64,000 nt of DNA from S010-25 sp964441285 (GCA_964441285.1 CAYTUK010000001.1:62001-126000); one strand, 5' to 3'; shown: positions 28,881-37,857, counted from the stretch's first letter. Translations and numbers: made by a program. Notes: generated by a model not told the origin, from the sequence alone.

Positions 28881-30515
28881 ATGAACTTTTTTATAAAACT
28901 TAATTACGCAGTTAGTGTTCTTTTATTTACATTACCACTGCTTTACTCGGTCTCTGTATGTGCGGCAGAAAAACCTGTTCCGTTAAAGGCTGAAGATATA
29001 CTTAAATTATTGCAAGATGAAGGTTTGATTAATAGAGCTCAGGTAAAAAAAATCAGGGCTATAGCAAAAGATCGAATCACACATGAAAATCAGACGCCAG
29101 TTGAATACATCAGCAAATCACAAAAAGATAAACCACCAGCCAGTCAAGTTGGTATTGTACGAGTACCCTATATCCCAAAATATATTGAAAATGAAATTCG
29201 TGATGATGTTCGTCAAGGTTTAAAGCAGGATGTAATTGGTGAGGTAATGGCCAAAGCCAGAAAAGAAAGCTGGGGTATTCCGGGGACTAATCCATTATGG
29301 ACAAAACGAATTAAATTTAATGGAGATATTCGATTTCGTCTGGATTCCGAGCATATGGATAGTGGCAATTCAATCCAGTATCGTAACTTCAATGCAATTA
29401 ATGCTGCTGGTGGTACAACTGGCGCAGGGATTAATGCATTTATCAATAGTAGGAAAAATCGGGATCGATTGAGGTTACGTTTTCGCTTTGGTATGAAAGT
29501 GAAAATAACAAAAGGTCTATCAGTTGGTATGCGTATTGCCACGGGTAATCCAAAGGATCCGGTATCAACAAATCAGACTCTGGATGGATACGGTGGTCGA
29601 TATAGTATTGCATTAGATCGTGCCTATCTTAATTTTCATTCATTAAATAAAAGATATAAATTATATCTTGGGCGTATGCCAAACCCCTGGTTGTCTTCCT
29701 CTCAACTAGTATGGGATAAAGACCTCAATTTTGATGGTGCTGCTTTTTCTTATTATTTTAATCGTAGTCGTATCAGTCATCACTTTTCCCCTTTTATAAC
29801 AGTTGGTGCATTCTCCTTGCAGGAAGTTAAGTTAAGTAGTCAAGATAAATGGTTATTAGGTGGGCAGACGGGTTTTAGTTATTTGAGCGATAATCATAAT
29901 CGATTTAAAGCGGGATTGGCTTATTATAACTTCATACATATCGTAGGGATTAAAAATAGACCTGATTCTAATCTGAATGACTTTACTGCGCCGCCTTTTG
30001 TGCAGAAAGGTAATACTATGTTTGACATCAGTAACTCAACAACCAATGTTCAAATTGAACGCTGGGCATTAGCCTCAGAGTTTAAGGAAGTTAATTTATC
30101 TCTGCTTTACGATATGGTGAATTTTTCACCTGTTCATGTCATTATAGCTGCTGATTATGTTAAAAATATTGGTTTTAATCAGGCTCAGATTCGAAGTCGA
30201 ACAGGAGGGAGTGTCGCCAGGAAAACAACGGGTTATAACTTGAAAATTAAAGTTGGCCAACCAACTTTATTAAAGCCGGGTAGCTGGAATGTAAAACTCG
30301 ACTACCGTTATCTGGAACGTGATGCAGTCGTTGATGCGTTTACCGATTCAGATTTTCATCTTGGTGGTACGGATGGAAAAGGGTACAAGCTATCTTTTGG
30401 TTACGGTATAGAAAGAGATACCTGGTTAAAATTAGAACTAATCAGTGCCAATGCAATTGATGGTCCACCATTAGGTATATTAACAATATTGGCAGATGTA
30501 AATGCAAAATTCTAG
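28881..30515 (+). CDS. Putative outer-membrane porin
   Basis: A 544-residue protein with a Sec signal (cleavage after VCA, about residue 29). A charged helical N-terminal segment (about 35-140: LKAEDILKLLQDEGLI then KARKESWG) precedes a long beta-barrel region beginning near residue 148 (WTKRIKFNGDIRFRLDSE) and ending in an alternating strand (ILADVNAKF) with a terminal Phe, as in barrel proteins. This resembles the putative porin family PF16930 (Porin_5), by memory. It sits 18 bases after the TonB-like gene. Whether it acts with the motor or only shares the operon is unknown. Confidence 0.75.
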   Translation: MNFFIKLNYAVSVLLFTLPLLYSVSVCAAEKPVPLKAEDILKLLQDEGLINRAQVKKIRAIAKDRITHENQTPVEYISKSQKDKPPASQVGIVRVPYIPKYIENEIRDDVRQGLKQDVIGEVMAKARKESWGIPGTNPLWTKRIKFNGDIRFRLDSEHMDSGNSIQYRNFNAINAAGGTTGAGINAFINSRKNRDRLRLRFRFGMKVKITKGLSVGMRIATGNPKDPVSTNQTLDGYGGRYSIALDRAYLNFHSLNKRYKLYLGRMPNPWLSSSQLVWDKDLNFDGAAFSYYFNRSRISHHFSPFITVGAFSLQEVKLSSQDKWLLGGQTGFSYLSDNHNRFKAGLAYYNFIHIVGIKNRPDSNLNDFTAPPFVQKGNTMFDISNSTTNVQIERWALASEFKEVNLSLLYDMVNFSPVHVIIAADYVKNIGFNQAQIRSRTGGSVARKTTGYNLKIKVGQPTLLKPGSWNVKLDYRYLERDAVVDAFTDSDFHLGGTDGKGYKLSFGYGIERDTWLKLELISANAIDGPPLGILTILADVNAKF

Positions 30516-30602
30516 GGAAGCTCTAAGTGTCAAGGTTGTAATCAGATTTTATTTGGCGTTCGCCTGGTTAATGAAGACTGGTTTTTATCTGGAGTGATAG
30601 AT

Positions 30603-31235
30603 ATGAAAAAAACATTAAATCATACAATTGGTATATTGTTGTTCTCCTTGTTTATAGCATCATTTACAATGTCAGTGAGGGCTGAAAATAACAGGGCATT
30701 GGAACGGGCTCAGTATATGTTACGGCAGCTAAATGCGCAAAAGACTCAATTTGAGAAGCTGAATATTAAGTTAGGAGTGGATCTGAAAAAATTAAAAAAA
30801 ATAGTTAAAAACCAGGTTAGAAAACAAAGGTTAAGCAATAAAAATTTTGCTCGGATAAACAGTCAGAAAAATGCGTACATAAAAAAACTTCAGGATAAGT
30901 TGAGACAAACTTTTATTATTTTCCGTAAATCTGAGGCTGAACGGTTGCAGGCAAATACGAATGGAAAGGCACTTAGTAATGAATTAAGACAGTGTGTTGT
31001 TAATAATCATAGTTTGGTTAAAATAAATGATACGCTGTTGAAGAAATATAATAATAAAAGTGCCCTGGATGCATTGGAGCAGGCTGAGCCATTTACCAGA
31101 ATAAAACAGGTGAAAATTGAAAATATGATGCAGACTTACCGGTTTAAAAGTGAGGATTTGAAGGTTAATCCTGGCGTTGGATATAAGCAAAGTGGCGCCG
31201 TGGTAAGCAATGCGTCGCACGATGGGAATGGTTGA
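30603..31235 (+). CDS. Secreted coiled-coil protein of unknown function
   Basis: A 210-residue protein with a Sec signal (cleavage near VRA, about residue 27) followed by a lysine- and leucine-rich helical region (about 30-165) with heptad-like spacing, probably a coiled coil. No enzyme motif is visible. I place the start at ATG 30603 because GGAG lies 8 bases before it; an in-frame GTG at 30594 is possible but too close. It is the last gene of the plus-strand block and is convergent with the T2SS-side gene at 31278. Confidence 0.7.
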   Translation: MKKTLNHTIGILLFSLFIASFTMSVRAENNRALERAQYMLRQLNAQKTQFEKLNIKLGVDLKKLKKIVKNQVRKQRLSNKNFARINSQKNAYIKKLQDKLRQTFIIFRKSEAERLQANTNGKALSNELRQCVVNNHSLVKINDTLLKKYNNKSALDALEQAEPFTRIKQVKIENMMQTYRFKSEDLKVNPGVGYKQSGAVVSNASHDGNG

Positions 31236-31277
31236 TTTTTTTTGGATAATGTAGCTTGCTGTGATGCTATACTGCGT

Positions 31278-31976
31278 TCAACAGCCTTTTAATTGATAAA
31301 TTAAAGCCGCATTAGAAGAAAGTTTTCTAGCGCCCTTATTGCACGTTATCTTTTCCTGCTGGTAATCTTTTATTGAATAGATATGTAGATTTTTCCTTTG
31401 TTGAGCCTGAAACAGGTCTTGCTGAGAGCGGCCATCAGGGAGGAATCTGTCTTCATTGTTGTTACTGTTTGGCTGGATGCTGGCGCCCAAAAGGGTTCTT
31501 CTCGTGGCGACAGTATTGGTGTGGCTGTTGTCGTGAATAGTTGCTGATGTATGAGGAAAGTTTATTTCTGTTGCTATGACTGTCTGTGTATCAACCACAT
31601 TATTAACCGTCATCTTACCCATGGTAAAGTCGATGTTTCGCCGTTGTTTAGTCATCCTCTGGTTGATGTTTTTTGTGGATGATTTTTCATGTGTATACTG
31701 AGTAGCTGAGTAATTTATTTCGCTGGCTATTGAATGTATTTTCTTAATGCTATCAAGCTGGTGTGGGATGTTATTTTTACTTGAGGAATTGCCTGCTCGG
31801 TTTGAGTCTGCATCACTGACGGGTTTTTTCCATGCAGATTGTTTGTCTGATCTGGTTACAATTATCTCAGCTTTAGTGGGGGTGTTCTGCGGGCTAAATT
31901 TCAGGTAGGTAAACGTGGAGAATGCTGAAATAAACAAGCCTGTATATATTGCCGTTGTAAGACGTGACTTTTCCAT
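31278..31976 (-). CDS. Membrane-anchored protein of unknown function, in T2SS operon
   Basis: A 232-residue protein with one N-terminal membrane helix (about residues 8-25) and a long, polar, low-complexity region rich in Asn, Thr and Ser. The C-terminal 50 residues look more structured (LFQAQQRKNLHIYSIKDYQQ, then two Cys). It follows gspH by 73 bases on the same strand, in the place where gspI would normally come. The topology is reminiscent of small T2SS accessory proteins, but I saw no GspC homology-region motif, so I give no function. Confidence 0.6.
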   Translation of the reverse strand: MEKSRLTTAIYTGLFISAFSTFTYLKFSPQNTPTKAEIIVTRSDKQSAWKKPVSDADSNRAGNSSSKNNIPHQLDSIKKIHSIASEINYSATQYTHEKSSTKNINQRMTKQRRNIDFTMGKMTVNNVVDTQTVIATEINFPHTSATIHDNSHTNTVATRRTLLGASIQPNSNNNEDRFLPDGRSQQDLFQAQQRKNLHIYSIKDYQQEKITCNKGARKLSSNAALIYQLKGC

Positions 31977-32049
31977 TAGACTAAACCATATTAAAACTAC
32001 TTCAGTTTAGCGAATCTATATGACAGGAATATGAAAATTATTTGTTCCT

Positions 32050-32649
32050 TTAGATGCCGTGGCTGCGGCTACTTTTAAGCTGGCCATCGAATCGGCCTTT
32101 AATCAGATAACTGGTTTTTACCCCCGGATAGGATAACCGGATACTGAATTCAGGCGTAATTTCCCCGCTAGCGAGCAAATAAATCTGCGGATGGAGTTTG
32201 TCCCTGGAATTATTGTTTTTATTACTTGTTTTATCCTTCAGTGAGAAGCTATCAGCGCCAGTAGCTGGGCTAATAACAATGGTTGTGTCCTCCAGACTGA
32301 GCTCCATCTGCATATCTTTGGGTAGCTGTCTTTGTCGCAGGATGCGATCATTTTTAACTTCAATCCACTTTCCTCGTTGCTGACGGAGAAAGCGATAGCT
32401 ATTAATGTGGACTTCAAGTGCGTATTCCTCACCACGTAATATGGCCTGCTCCAGTGCCAGTTGAATAAGCTGGTCGAGGCGCTGGGCTTCAGTATGTATT
32501 TTATCTTCCGGGTTATGGCCGCGTATGGAGAGCGTGGCATAGGTGAACAGAATGGCGGCAATAACGATAACAATGAGCATTTCGATCAGAGTGAAACCTG
32601 AAGACGGCCAGTATTTACTCGTTTGATGCTGTAATTTACCCGTATACAT
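32050..32649 (-). CDS. gspH: Type II secretion minor pseudopilin H
   Basis: A minor pseudopilin bridging the GspG shaft and the tip complex. The frame is open much further upstream, but I choose ATG 32649. It gives a 199-residue precursor with a normal leader cleaved after Gly18 (PSSG then FTLIEMLIVIVIAAILF) and Glu at mature position 5. It has AAGAG-like spacing upstream, and it avoids overlap with gspG. The upstream extension is out-of-frame gspG sequence. The LDQLIQLALEQAILRGEEYAL segment (about residues 53-73) is typical for GspH. Confidence 0.9.
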   Translation of the reverse strand: MYTGKLQHQTSKYWPSSGFTLIEMLIVIVIAAILFTYATLSIRGHNPEDKIHTEAQRLDQLIQLALEQAILRGEEYALEVHINSYRFLRQQRGKWIEVKNDRILRQRQLPKDMQMELSLEDTTIVISPATGADSFSLKDKTSNKNNNSRDKLHPQIYLLASGEITPEFSIRLSYPGVKTSYLIKGRFDGQLKSSRSHGI

Positions 32650-32713
32650 CGTTAGGCTCTTAGTTGAAGATGCTGGTGTAGTTTCAGGCTGGAGTGGTGT
32701 CGTGTCGTGGTTA

Positions 32714-33190
32714 CTATTTTTGCCAGGAACCGATGTCGGCGTTGGCACCCTCGCCGCCGGGAGCTGAATCGGCGCCAAGAGAATAAATATCAAATTCACC
32801 ATGTACGCCGGGTTTGAGATACAGGTAGGCGTTTCCCCAAGGATCGGTGCGTAATGTTTTAATGTAACCGCTCTTATTCCAGTTAGCCGGTAGTGGTGGA
32901 ATGGTGGGTTTAGAGACCAGCGCCTGCAGACCCTGATCGGTGGTGGGGTAAACATAGTTATCGAGTTTGTATATTTCCAGTGCGCTTTCGAGTGTGCGGA
33001 TGTCATTTTTTGCCTTGGCAATGCGTGCCTTGCCCGGGTTGTCCATAATCCGCGGTACAATAACACTGGCCAGGATCCCGATGATGACGACAACGATCAT
33101 AATTTCAATCAGCGTAAAACCTGACTGGTTACGCCTCAGAACAGGGGTTTTTTGTTGTGCGGAGGGGTTAATCTGTTGTTTAGATTGCAC
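32714..33190 (-). CDS. gspG: Type II secretion major pseudopilin G
   Basis: The main subunit of the T2SS pseudopilus. I choose the GTG at 33188-33190: TGGAG lies 7 bases before it, it avoids running into the divergent rhombosortase gene, and it gives a 24-residue leader cleaved after Gly24 (NQSG then FTLIEIMIVVVIIGILAS). Family hallmarks are PRIMDNPGKARIAKAKNDI, YKLDNYVYPTTDQGLQALV and the C-terminal DPWGNAYLY and SLGADSAPGGEGANADIGSW calcium-site region. An ATG at 33307 is in frame, but its extra residues look non-coding. gspC-F are not in the window. Confidence 0.95.
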   Translation of the reverse strand: MQSKQQINPSAQQKTPVLRRNQSGFTLIEIMIVVVIIGILASVIVPRIMDNPGKARIAKAKNDIRTLESALEIYKLDNYVYPTTDQGLQALVSKPTIPPLPANWNKSGYIKTLRTDPWGNAYLYLKPGVHGEFDIYSLGADSAPGGEGANADIGSWQK

Positions 33191-33253
33191 GGGATGACTC
33201 CATTTGTGTATGCTATTGCGAAATTGCCAGCAGTAAAAGTGAAATAATAACAA

Positions 33254-33889
33254 ATGCCAGCATGGCTGCCTATTAGAATGACAAAAGTTAAACCACTTAA
33301 ATTTCAATTTCGCTATCAGCCAGTTTATGGCTTATGGCTATTTATTTTTATACTGTCATTTATCTTACAACTGGGTGGCTGGGTTGATGCATGGCGTTAT
33401 AATCGTTCCCTTGTTGAGCAAGGTGACTGGTGGCTGCTCTTAAGTGGTAATCTGGTCCATCTGAACTGGTCACATTGGGTGCTGGATATGGCAGGTTTGG
33501 CAATGGTTGCCTTTTTCTTCAGTAGCTATGCCAGGGTAGGGCTGTGGTTGCTGGTGATACTGGTTTCAGCCATTTTTATTGGCGTTGGGGTGAGCTGGTT
33601 AGACCCGAATATCCAGTATTATCTTGGTATTTCAGGGGTGTTACATGGCCTGTTTGTTTTTGGAGCGCTGCGTGAAATTCGCTATTATCCTGTTAGTGGT
33701 TATGTTTTACTTATCATGTTGATAGCAAAACTGACCTGGGAGTTTTTTAATGGGGCGCTGCCCGGTTCAGCAGAGTTTGTTGGTGGTCGAGTGTTGACCG
33801 ATGCGCATCTTTACGGTGCAATTGGTGGTGGGACAGTCTGGTTTGGGGACTGGCTGGTAACAGTTTATCGGTCTACGATAGAAAAATAG
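33254..33889 (+). CDS. rrtA: Rhombosortase-type rhomboid protease
   Basis: An intramembrane serine protease of about 211 residues with six predicted membrane helices. The catalytic region reads YYLGISGVLHGLFVFGAL (about residues 122-139). GISG holds the nucleophile Ser, and the LHG that follows is typical of the rhombosortase branch. A later DAHLYGAIGG provides the catalytic His. Rhombosortases process GlyGly-CTERM proteins, many of which are exported by the T2SS, so its place divergent from gspG makes functional sense. No GlyGly-CTERM substrate gene is in the window. An alternative start is ATG 33278. Confidence 0.8.
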   Translation: MPAWLPIRMTKVKPLKFQFRYQPVYGLWLFIFILSFILQLGGWVDAWRYNRSLVEQGDWWLLLSGNLVHLNWSHWVLDMAGLAMVAFFFSSYARVGLWLLVILVSAIFIGVGVSWLDPNIQYYLGISGVLHGLFVFGALREIRYYPVSGYVLLIMLIAKLTWEFFNGALPGSAEFVGGRVLTDAHLYGAIGGGTVWFGDWLVTVYRSTIEK

Positions 33890-33933
33890 CGGTTAAAAAG
33901 AAGCGTGTTCAGGTTTAAAGAGTACTCAATTTT

Positions 33934-36291
33934 ATGTGTAGGAAAGATATTATTTATGTTTTTATAAAATTACAGATGCTTATTCTGTTATCGGGTTTTG
34001 TGTGTGGATTAAGCTTCAGTGTGTATGCGGCTGATTCTACATTGTCGATCCAGGGGCAAGGGCAGCTTGCGGTTTTTTCAAAGCAAATTAAAAGCATATC
34101 AAAGCGTTTAAGTCGAGGGAGTTTTGATGGGGATGACCTGATTAGCTGGACTAAGCTGGCGATTAATGCGAGTGGTGCATCGTCACTTTGTGTTGTCACT
34201 GTCCAGTCATCCCTGGTTGGTTTACAGGGTGTTATGCAGGGACTGGGTAAGTCTTTTAAAGGTGAGTCATTTGATGTCACCAAAACAAGAAACAACTATA
34301 GAAACCAAAAAACCACATTAGAGAAACAGCTGGCACAGTGTAATTTAATTAAATTGAATAGTGATAAAATTTCCAGCTTAATTTCGATGGCGGAAAAATC
34401 CTATTTTAAACAGAAATATTTGGTTAGAGGACATGATGTTTTTGTACTGGTTTATGACTATTTAAAAAACCCGGTGGAATTATTTAGTCAGTCAGGTACT
34501 TTTTTATGGAAAAAATCCGGGATACGCGATATTAAGGTTGGCGCGGCCATAGGTGGAGGCCTGTTTATTGCTGCGGTGTTTATTTTCAGTCTCTGGTTAC
34601 GTCGTTGGATGTTAATGCTGGAAAGCAGGCAGCAATGGCGCAATGAATTTACAGAAAATCTGTTGCATGCGTTGCTTACAACAATGGCCAGTGCTGCACC
34701 CTATATACTGGTTTCATCAGCATTAACTGTCTGTGCGTTGGTGGTTACACGTGAAGTTGGACAATGGTCATTTATTGTCCAGCTCCCTCTGGGGTTTCTG
34801 GTCTATTTTTTGGCGACAGCGTGTATCCGATTAATATTTTCACCCCACCCGCCTGCAAAATTATACATTTCGTTTGCACCCGGTATTTCATTGAGTTTAT
34901 CTCGGCGTCTCAGAGTCTTATCCATACTTGGTCTGGTTGGCTATCTCGCCTTCTATACAGTATTTTCAGACAGTATCCAGTTTAACAACCTGTTATTATT
35001 AAGGCTCATTTTCTCCCTGTTTCTGGTATTAAATATAATCTGGACGTTGGTTGTGGTTATAAAATCACCACGATTACCGCAGCTACGCTGGGGTGCCTAT
35101 ATGGTTATTTTTGCATTAATTATCAGCCTGATTACAGAGATGGCGGGTTATCGGAATCTGGCGTTTTCCGCCATGCGAATTATCTTATTCAGCTTTATCC
35201 TGTTTGTTGTGTTTATGGGTATATCAAAAATATTCAGTGATATTTTTAATGCCATTGACGCAGGTAGCTATGGTTGGAGTAAGCGCCTGCATAAAAGCCT
35301 GGGGATAGAGCTCAGTGCAAAAGTGCCAGGTCTGGTCTGGTTACGACTATTGGCCACTATTGTGATCTGGGGTAGTTTTATTATTCTATTTATCAATATC
35401 TGGGACTACAGTGGCTTTATTATAGAAAATATAAAAAATTATCTTATTAACGGTTTTGATATTGGGAAGTTCAGGATTGTTCCCGGTCAGATTTTCTGGG
35501 CGCTGATCATTTTCTCTGCCATTATAATGTCATCGAGCTGGATACGTTCACAGATGGAAAATAACTGGCTCAAAATGACGAGCATGAACTCGGGTGCCAG
35601 AGATGCAGTAGTCACTATCACGGGATATGTTTTATTTATTATTGCCCTATTAGCAGGGCTGGCAATTGCCGGGTTTGACTTTGGTAATATCACTATCATT
35701 GCTGGTGCGTTATCGGTAGGCATTGGTTTTGGTTTACAGACGATTGTTAACAATTTTGTTTCTGGTTTAATATTATTGTTTGAACGCCCAATTCGAAAAG
35801 GTGACTGGATTGTGGTGGGTAGTACAGAAGGTGTAGTTAAGGATATACGGATTCGTTCAACGCGTATTCAAACCTTTGATCGCGCCGATGTCATCGTGCC
35901 AAATTCAGAACTTATTTCTAATCAGGTAACTAACTGGGTTTTGTCCAGCAGCAGTGGACGTGCCATTATTCCGATCGGTGTTGCCTATGGCAGTGATACG
36001 GAACAAGTTCGTGATATTCTAATGAAAGTAGCCGAAGAAAATGATGCTGTTGCAAAAACAAGCCGCATACCAAAACCGAAAGTTTTGTTCAGAGAGTTTG
36101 GTGATAGCTCGCTTAACTTTGAACTGCGTGTATTTTTATACAGGGTGGACCAGCGTTTAAGTGTAATCAGTGATTTAAATTTTGCGATTGATAAAGCTTT
36201 CAGAGCAGCAAAAATTGAAATTCCATTCCCTCAGCATGATGTTAATGTGAGGAATTTATCCCCATCATTTCAGTTAAAAGAACCTGATTAG
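33934..36291 (+). CDS. Large MscS-family mechanosensitive channel
   Basis: A 785-residue inner-membrane protein that would release solutes upon hypo-osmotic shock. It has a signal (residues about 8-32), a periplasmic helical domain (about 35-195), and at least eight membrane helices between about 200 and 600. The MscS core follows, with the pore helix GALSVGIGFGLQTIVNNFVSGL (split in the ORF near residues 588-609), then FERPIRKGDWI, the beta domain (EGVVKDIRIRSTRIQTFDRADVIVPN) and an alpha/beta C-terminal domain. The size and periplasmic domain resemble MscK/YbiO-type channels rather than the small MscS. It is probably monocistronic. Confidence 0.9.
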   Translation: MCRKDIIYVFIKLQMLILLSGFVCGLSFSVYAADSTLSIQGQGQLAVFSKQIKSISKRLSRGSFDGDDLISWTKLAINASGASSLCVVTVQSSLVGLQGVMQGLGKSFKGESFDVTKTRNNYRNQKTTLEKQLAQCNLIKLNSDKISSLISMAEKSYFKQKYLVRGHDVFVLVYDYLKNPVELFSQSGTFLWKKSGIRDIKVGAAIGGGLFIAAVFIFSLWLRRWMLMLESRQQWRNEFTENLLHALLTTMASAAPYILVSSALTVCALVVTREVGQWSFIVQLPLGFLVYFLATACIRLIFSPHPPAKLYISFAPGISLSLSRRLRVLSILGLVGYLAFYTVFSDSIQFNNLLLLRLIFSLFLVLNIIWTLVVVIKSPRLPQLRWGAYMVIFALIISLITEMAGYRNLAFSAMRIILFSFILFVVFMGISKIFSDIFNAIDAGSYGWSKRLHKSLGIELSAKVPGLVWLRLLATIVIWGSFIILFINIWDYSGFIIENIKNYLINGFDIGKFRIVPGQIFWALIIFSAIIMSSSWIRSQMENNWLKMTSMNSGARDAVVTITGYVLFIIALLAGLAIAGFDFGNITIIAGALSVGIGFGLQTIVNNFVSGLILLFERPIRKGDWIVVGSTEGVVKDIRIRSTRIQTFDRADVIVPNSELISNQVTNWVLSSSSGRAIIPIGVAYGSDTEQVRDILMKVAEENDAVAKTSRIPKPKVLFREFGDSSLNFELRVFLYRVDQRLSVISDLNFAIDKAFRAAKIEIPFPQHDVNVRNLSPSFQLKEPD

Positions 36292-36324
36292 CGATTGGGT
36301 TACTGTTTGTTCGTACCTTTTATA

Positions 36325-36456
36325 TTACTGAAACGAATGCAAATGATCCCCATGGTTAAAGACACGCGGTGAATGCATCCTGTCGACTCGACACCCGCAT
36401 TCCTGCGTCTGACGGCCCTGAACAATGGGTATTTCGTTCATCTGTACTGTTAGTAA
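36325..36456 (+). repeat. Dispersed 132-bp inverted-repeat element, copy C
   Basis: The ends are TTACTGAAACG and CTGTTAGTAA. The core has GCGGTGAATGCATCC, GACTCGACACCCGCATTCC and GACGGCCCTGAA. The arms are more diverged than in copies B and F (ATGATCCCCATGGTT against AACAATGGGTATTTCGTTCAT). It lies between the convergent mscS-type and protease genes. Confidence 0.85.
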
Positions 36457-36476
36457 GTTAATTAACAGCTGCTTTC

Positions 36477-37007
36477 TTAGTACTGTTTTTTTAGCGTTAG
36501 TGTTTTCCCTTTTTGAATTAATTCAAGGTGTTTAATAAATGACATGCCCAGTAAAACTTCTTCATCTGTCAGATTGCTAAGAATGGTGGCGGGTAAGTTA
36601 TGTAGGGTAATATCACCAAGAGAAACGGATTTTAGATAGGTGCTATGTGCGAGTGTTATACCATTTGCTGTTTTTATTTGAACAGCGGGGCCGAGTTTTA
36701 GCTTGAGTTTCGTTGCCACATTTTTAGGTATAGCGATGTCACTGGCACCGGTATCAAGTAAAAAAACCACGGCCTGGTTATTGATTTTTCCACTGGCAAC
36801 ATAATGTCCATAGGGGTTGCGTAGCAGCGTGACCTTTTTGGTGCCAGAAAAATTTCCCATGCTAATATCCTGATTTGGATTGATACGATCTTCCAGTAGG
36901 CGATTAAATAAATACGCCAGGAAAATAGCGAATATCACCCAGGCCAAAACCGTCATGAATAGAGCAGCGTTGCTTGAGAAGTCTTTTTTATCTGGGGTGT
37001 TTTGCAT
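36477..37007 (-). CDS. Membrane-anchored retropepsin-like aspartic protease
   Basis: A 176-residue protein with one N-terminal membrane helix (about residues 15-36) and a single retropepsin-like domain. The catalytic motif is DTGAS (Asp85), preceded by VVFLL; a later VLLGMSFI matches the hydrophobic-hydrophobic-G turn of clan AA proteases, which act as homodimers. This resembles the TIGR02281 group of clan AA proteases. The natural substrate is unknown. It follows pteridine reductase by 21 bases on the same strand, so the two may be co-transcribed. Confidence 0.87.
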   Translation of the reverse strand: MQNTPDKKDFSSNAALFMTVLAWVIFAIFLAYLFNRLLEDRINPNQDISMGNFSGTKKVTLLRNPYGHYVASGKINNQAVVFLLDTGASDIAIPKNVATKLKLKLGPAVQIKTANGITLAHSTYLKSVSLGDITLHNLPATILSNLTDEEVLLGMSFIKHLELIQKGKTLTLKKQY

Positions 37008-37028
37008 GTTGAGTATAGCGTGGAAGAT

Positions 37029-37787
37029 TTAGATATTGAGTGATCGACCGCCATCAACGGCAATAATCTGCCCTGTGATATAGCTGGCATCACGAATTAA
37101 AAATAAAATGGTTTTAGCAATATCGTCGGGTTCTCCAGGGTGTTTCAGGGCAGTGCGTTCCAGTATCTGCGTTCTGGTTTGCTCTGACAGACCATCCTCG
37201 GGCCACAATATGGCACCTGGCGCGACACCATTGACGCGAATATCCGGCCCCAGTTCTTTTGCTAGCGATTGCGTAATCATCGTCAGCCCCGCTTTGGCTG
37301 CACAATATACTGTGTGTTCAGACATCGGGCGTTGTGCGTGTACATCCACCATATTGATTATACAACCACGAGTTCGCTTTAACGCAGGCGCTGCTGCCTG
37401 CGATAAAAATAGCGGTGCTTTCATATTGCTATTAATTAATGTATTCCAGTTATCCAGGGTAATATTACCAACGGGGGTAGGAAAAAAAGTTGAGGCATTA
37501 TTAATTAACACGTCCAGCCGTCCCCAACAATCAATGGCCTGGTTAATAAGTGTGGTATAAATACTTTCGTTATCCAGGCTGCCTTGTATCACGTAGGCAG
37601 AGTTTTTACGGTGTTGATTAAGTTCCTCTGCGAGTGTATTTGCTGACTGTACGGATGCGTGACAATGAATAATGATATTCATCCCAGTAGTATGAAGTCG
37701 TCGTGAGGTGCAGGCACCGATACGTTTTGCACTACCGGTAATCAGTACTGTTTTTCCGCTGAGGTCATTTGAGTTAGAATAGGACAT
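37029..37787 (-). CDS. Pteridine reductase (short-chain dehydrogenase, FolM-like)
   Basis: Predicted to reduce dihydro- or biopterins with NADPH, and it can replace dihydrofolate reductase activity in some bacteria. Short-chain dehydrogenase motifs are the cofactor-binding TGSAKRIG, NNAS, the catalytic VDVHAQRP region and YCAAKAG (Tyr-x-x-x-Lys). The VDxHA[QE]RP pattern distinguishes pteridine reductases from ordinary fatty-acid reductases. I choose ATG 37787 (252 residues) because the conserved region starts about 10 residues later. An upstream ATG at 37847 is possible. folB and folK lie 7 kb away. Confidence 0.85.
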   Translation of the reverse strand: MSYSNSNDLSGKTVLITGSAKRIGACTSRRLHTTGMNIIIHCHASVQSANTLAEELNQHRKNSAYVIQGSLDNESIYTTLINQAIDCWGRLDVLINNASTFFPTPVGNITLDNWNTLINSNMKAPLFLSQAAAPALKRTRGCIINMVDVHAQRPMSEHTVYCAAKAGLTMITQSLAKELGPDIRVNGVAPGAILWPEDGLSEQTRTQILERTALKHPGEPDDIAKTILFLIRDASYITGQIIAVDGGRSLNI

Positions 37788-37857
37788 TAAGCAGTGTTTT
37801 CGGTAACGGCTCCAATTAAACTTCTCATTTTTTGTATATTCGCACATCCTTAGAAAC

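Noticed and set aside
28881..30515. Porin as a TonB-dependent receptor
   Set aside because: It has no plug domain or TonB box, and the size and strand pattern fit a simple barrel with a helical N-terminus.
31278..31976. Unknown membrane protein as GspC
   Set aside because: It has a similar topology but no homology-region or PDZ-like motif, and gspC belongs before gspD, not after gspH.
32650..33093. Extended gspH frame starting at 33093
   Set aside because: This part is the out-of-frame antisense-free overlap with gspG and reads as low-quality protein. The prepilin leader starts at ATG 32649.
33191..33307. Longer gspG start at ATG 33307
   Set aside because: It would overlap the divergent rhombosortase start and adds residues unlike any prepilin leader. 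GTG 33190 has a good ribosome-binding site and a normal leader length.
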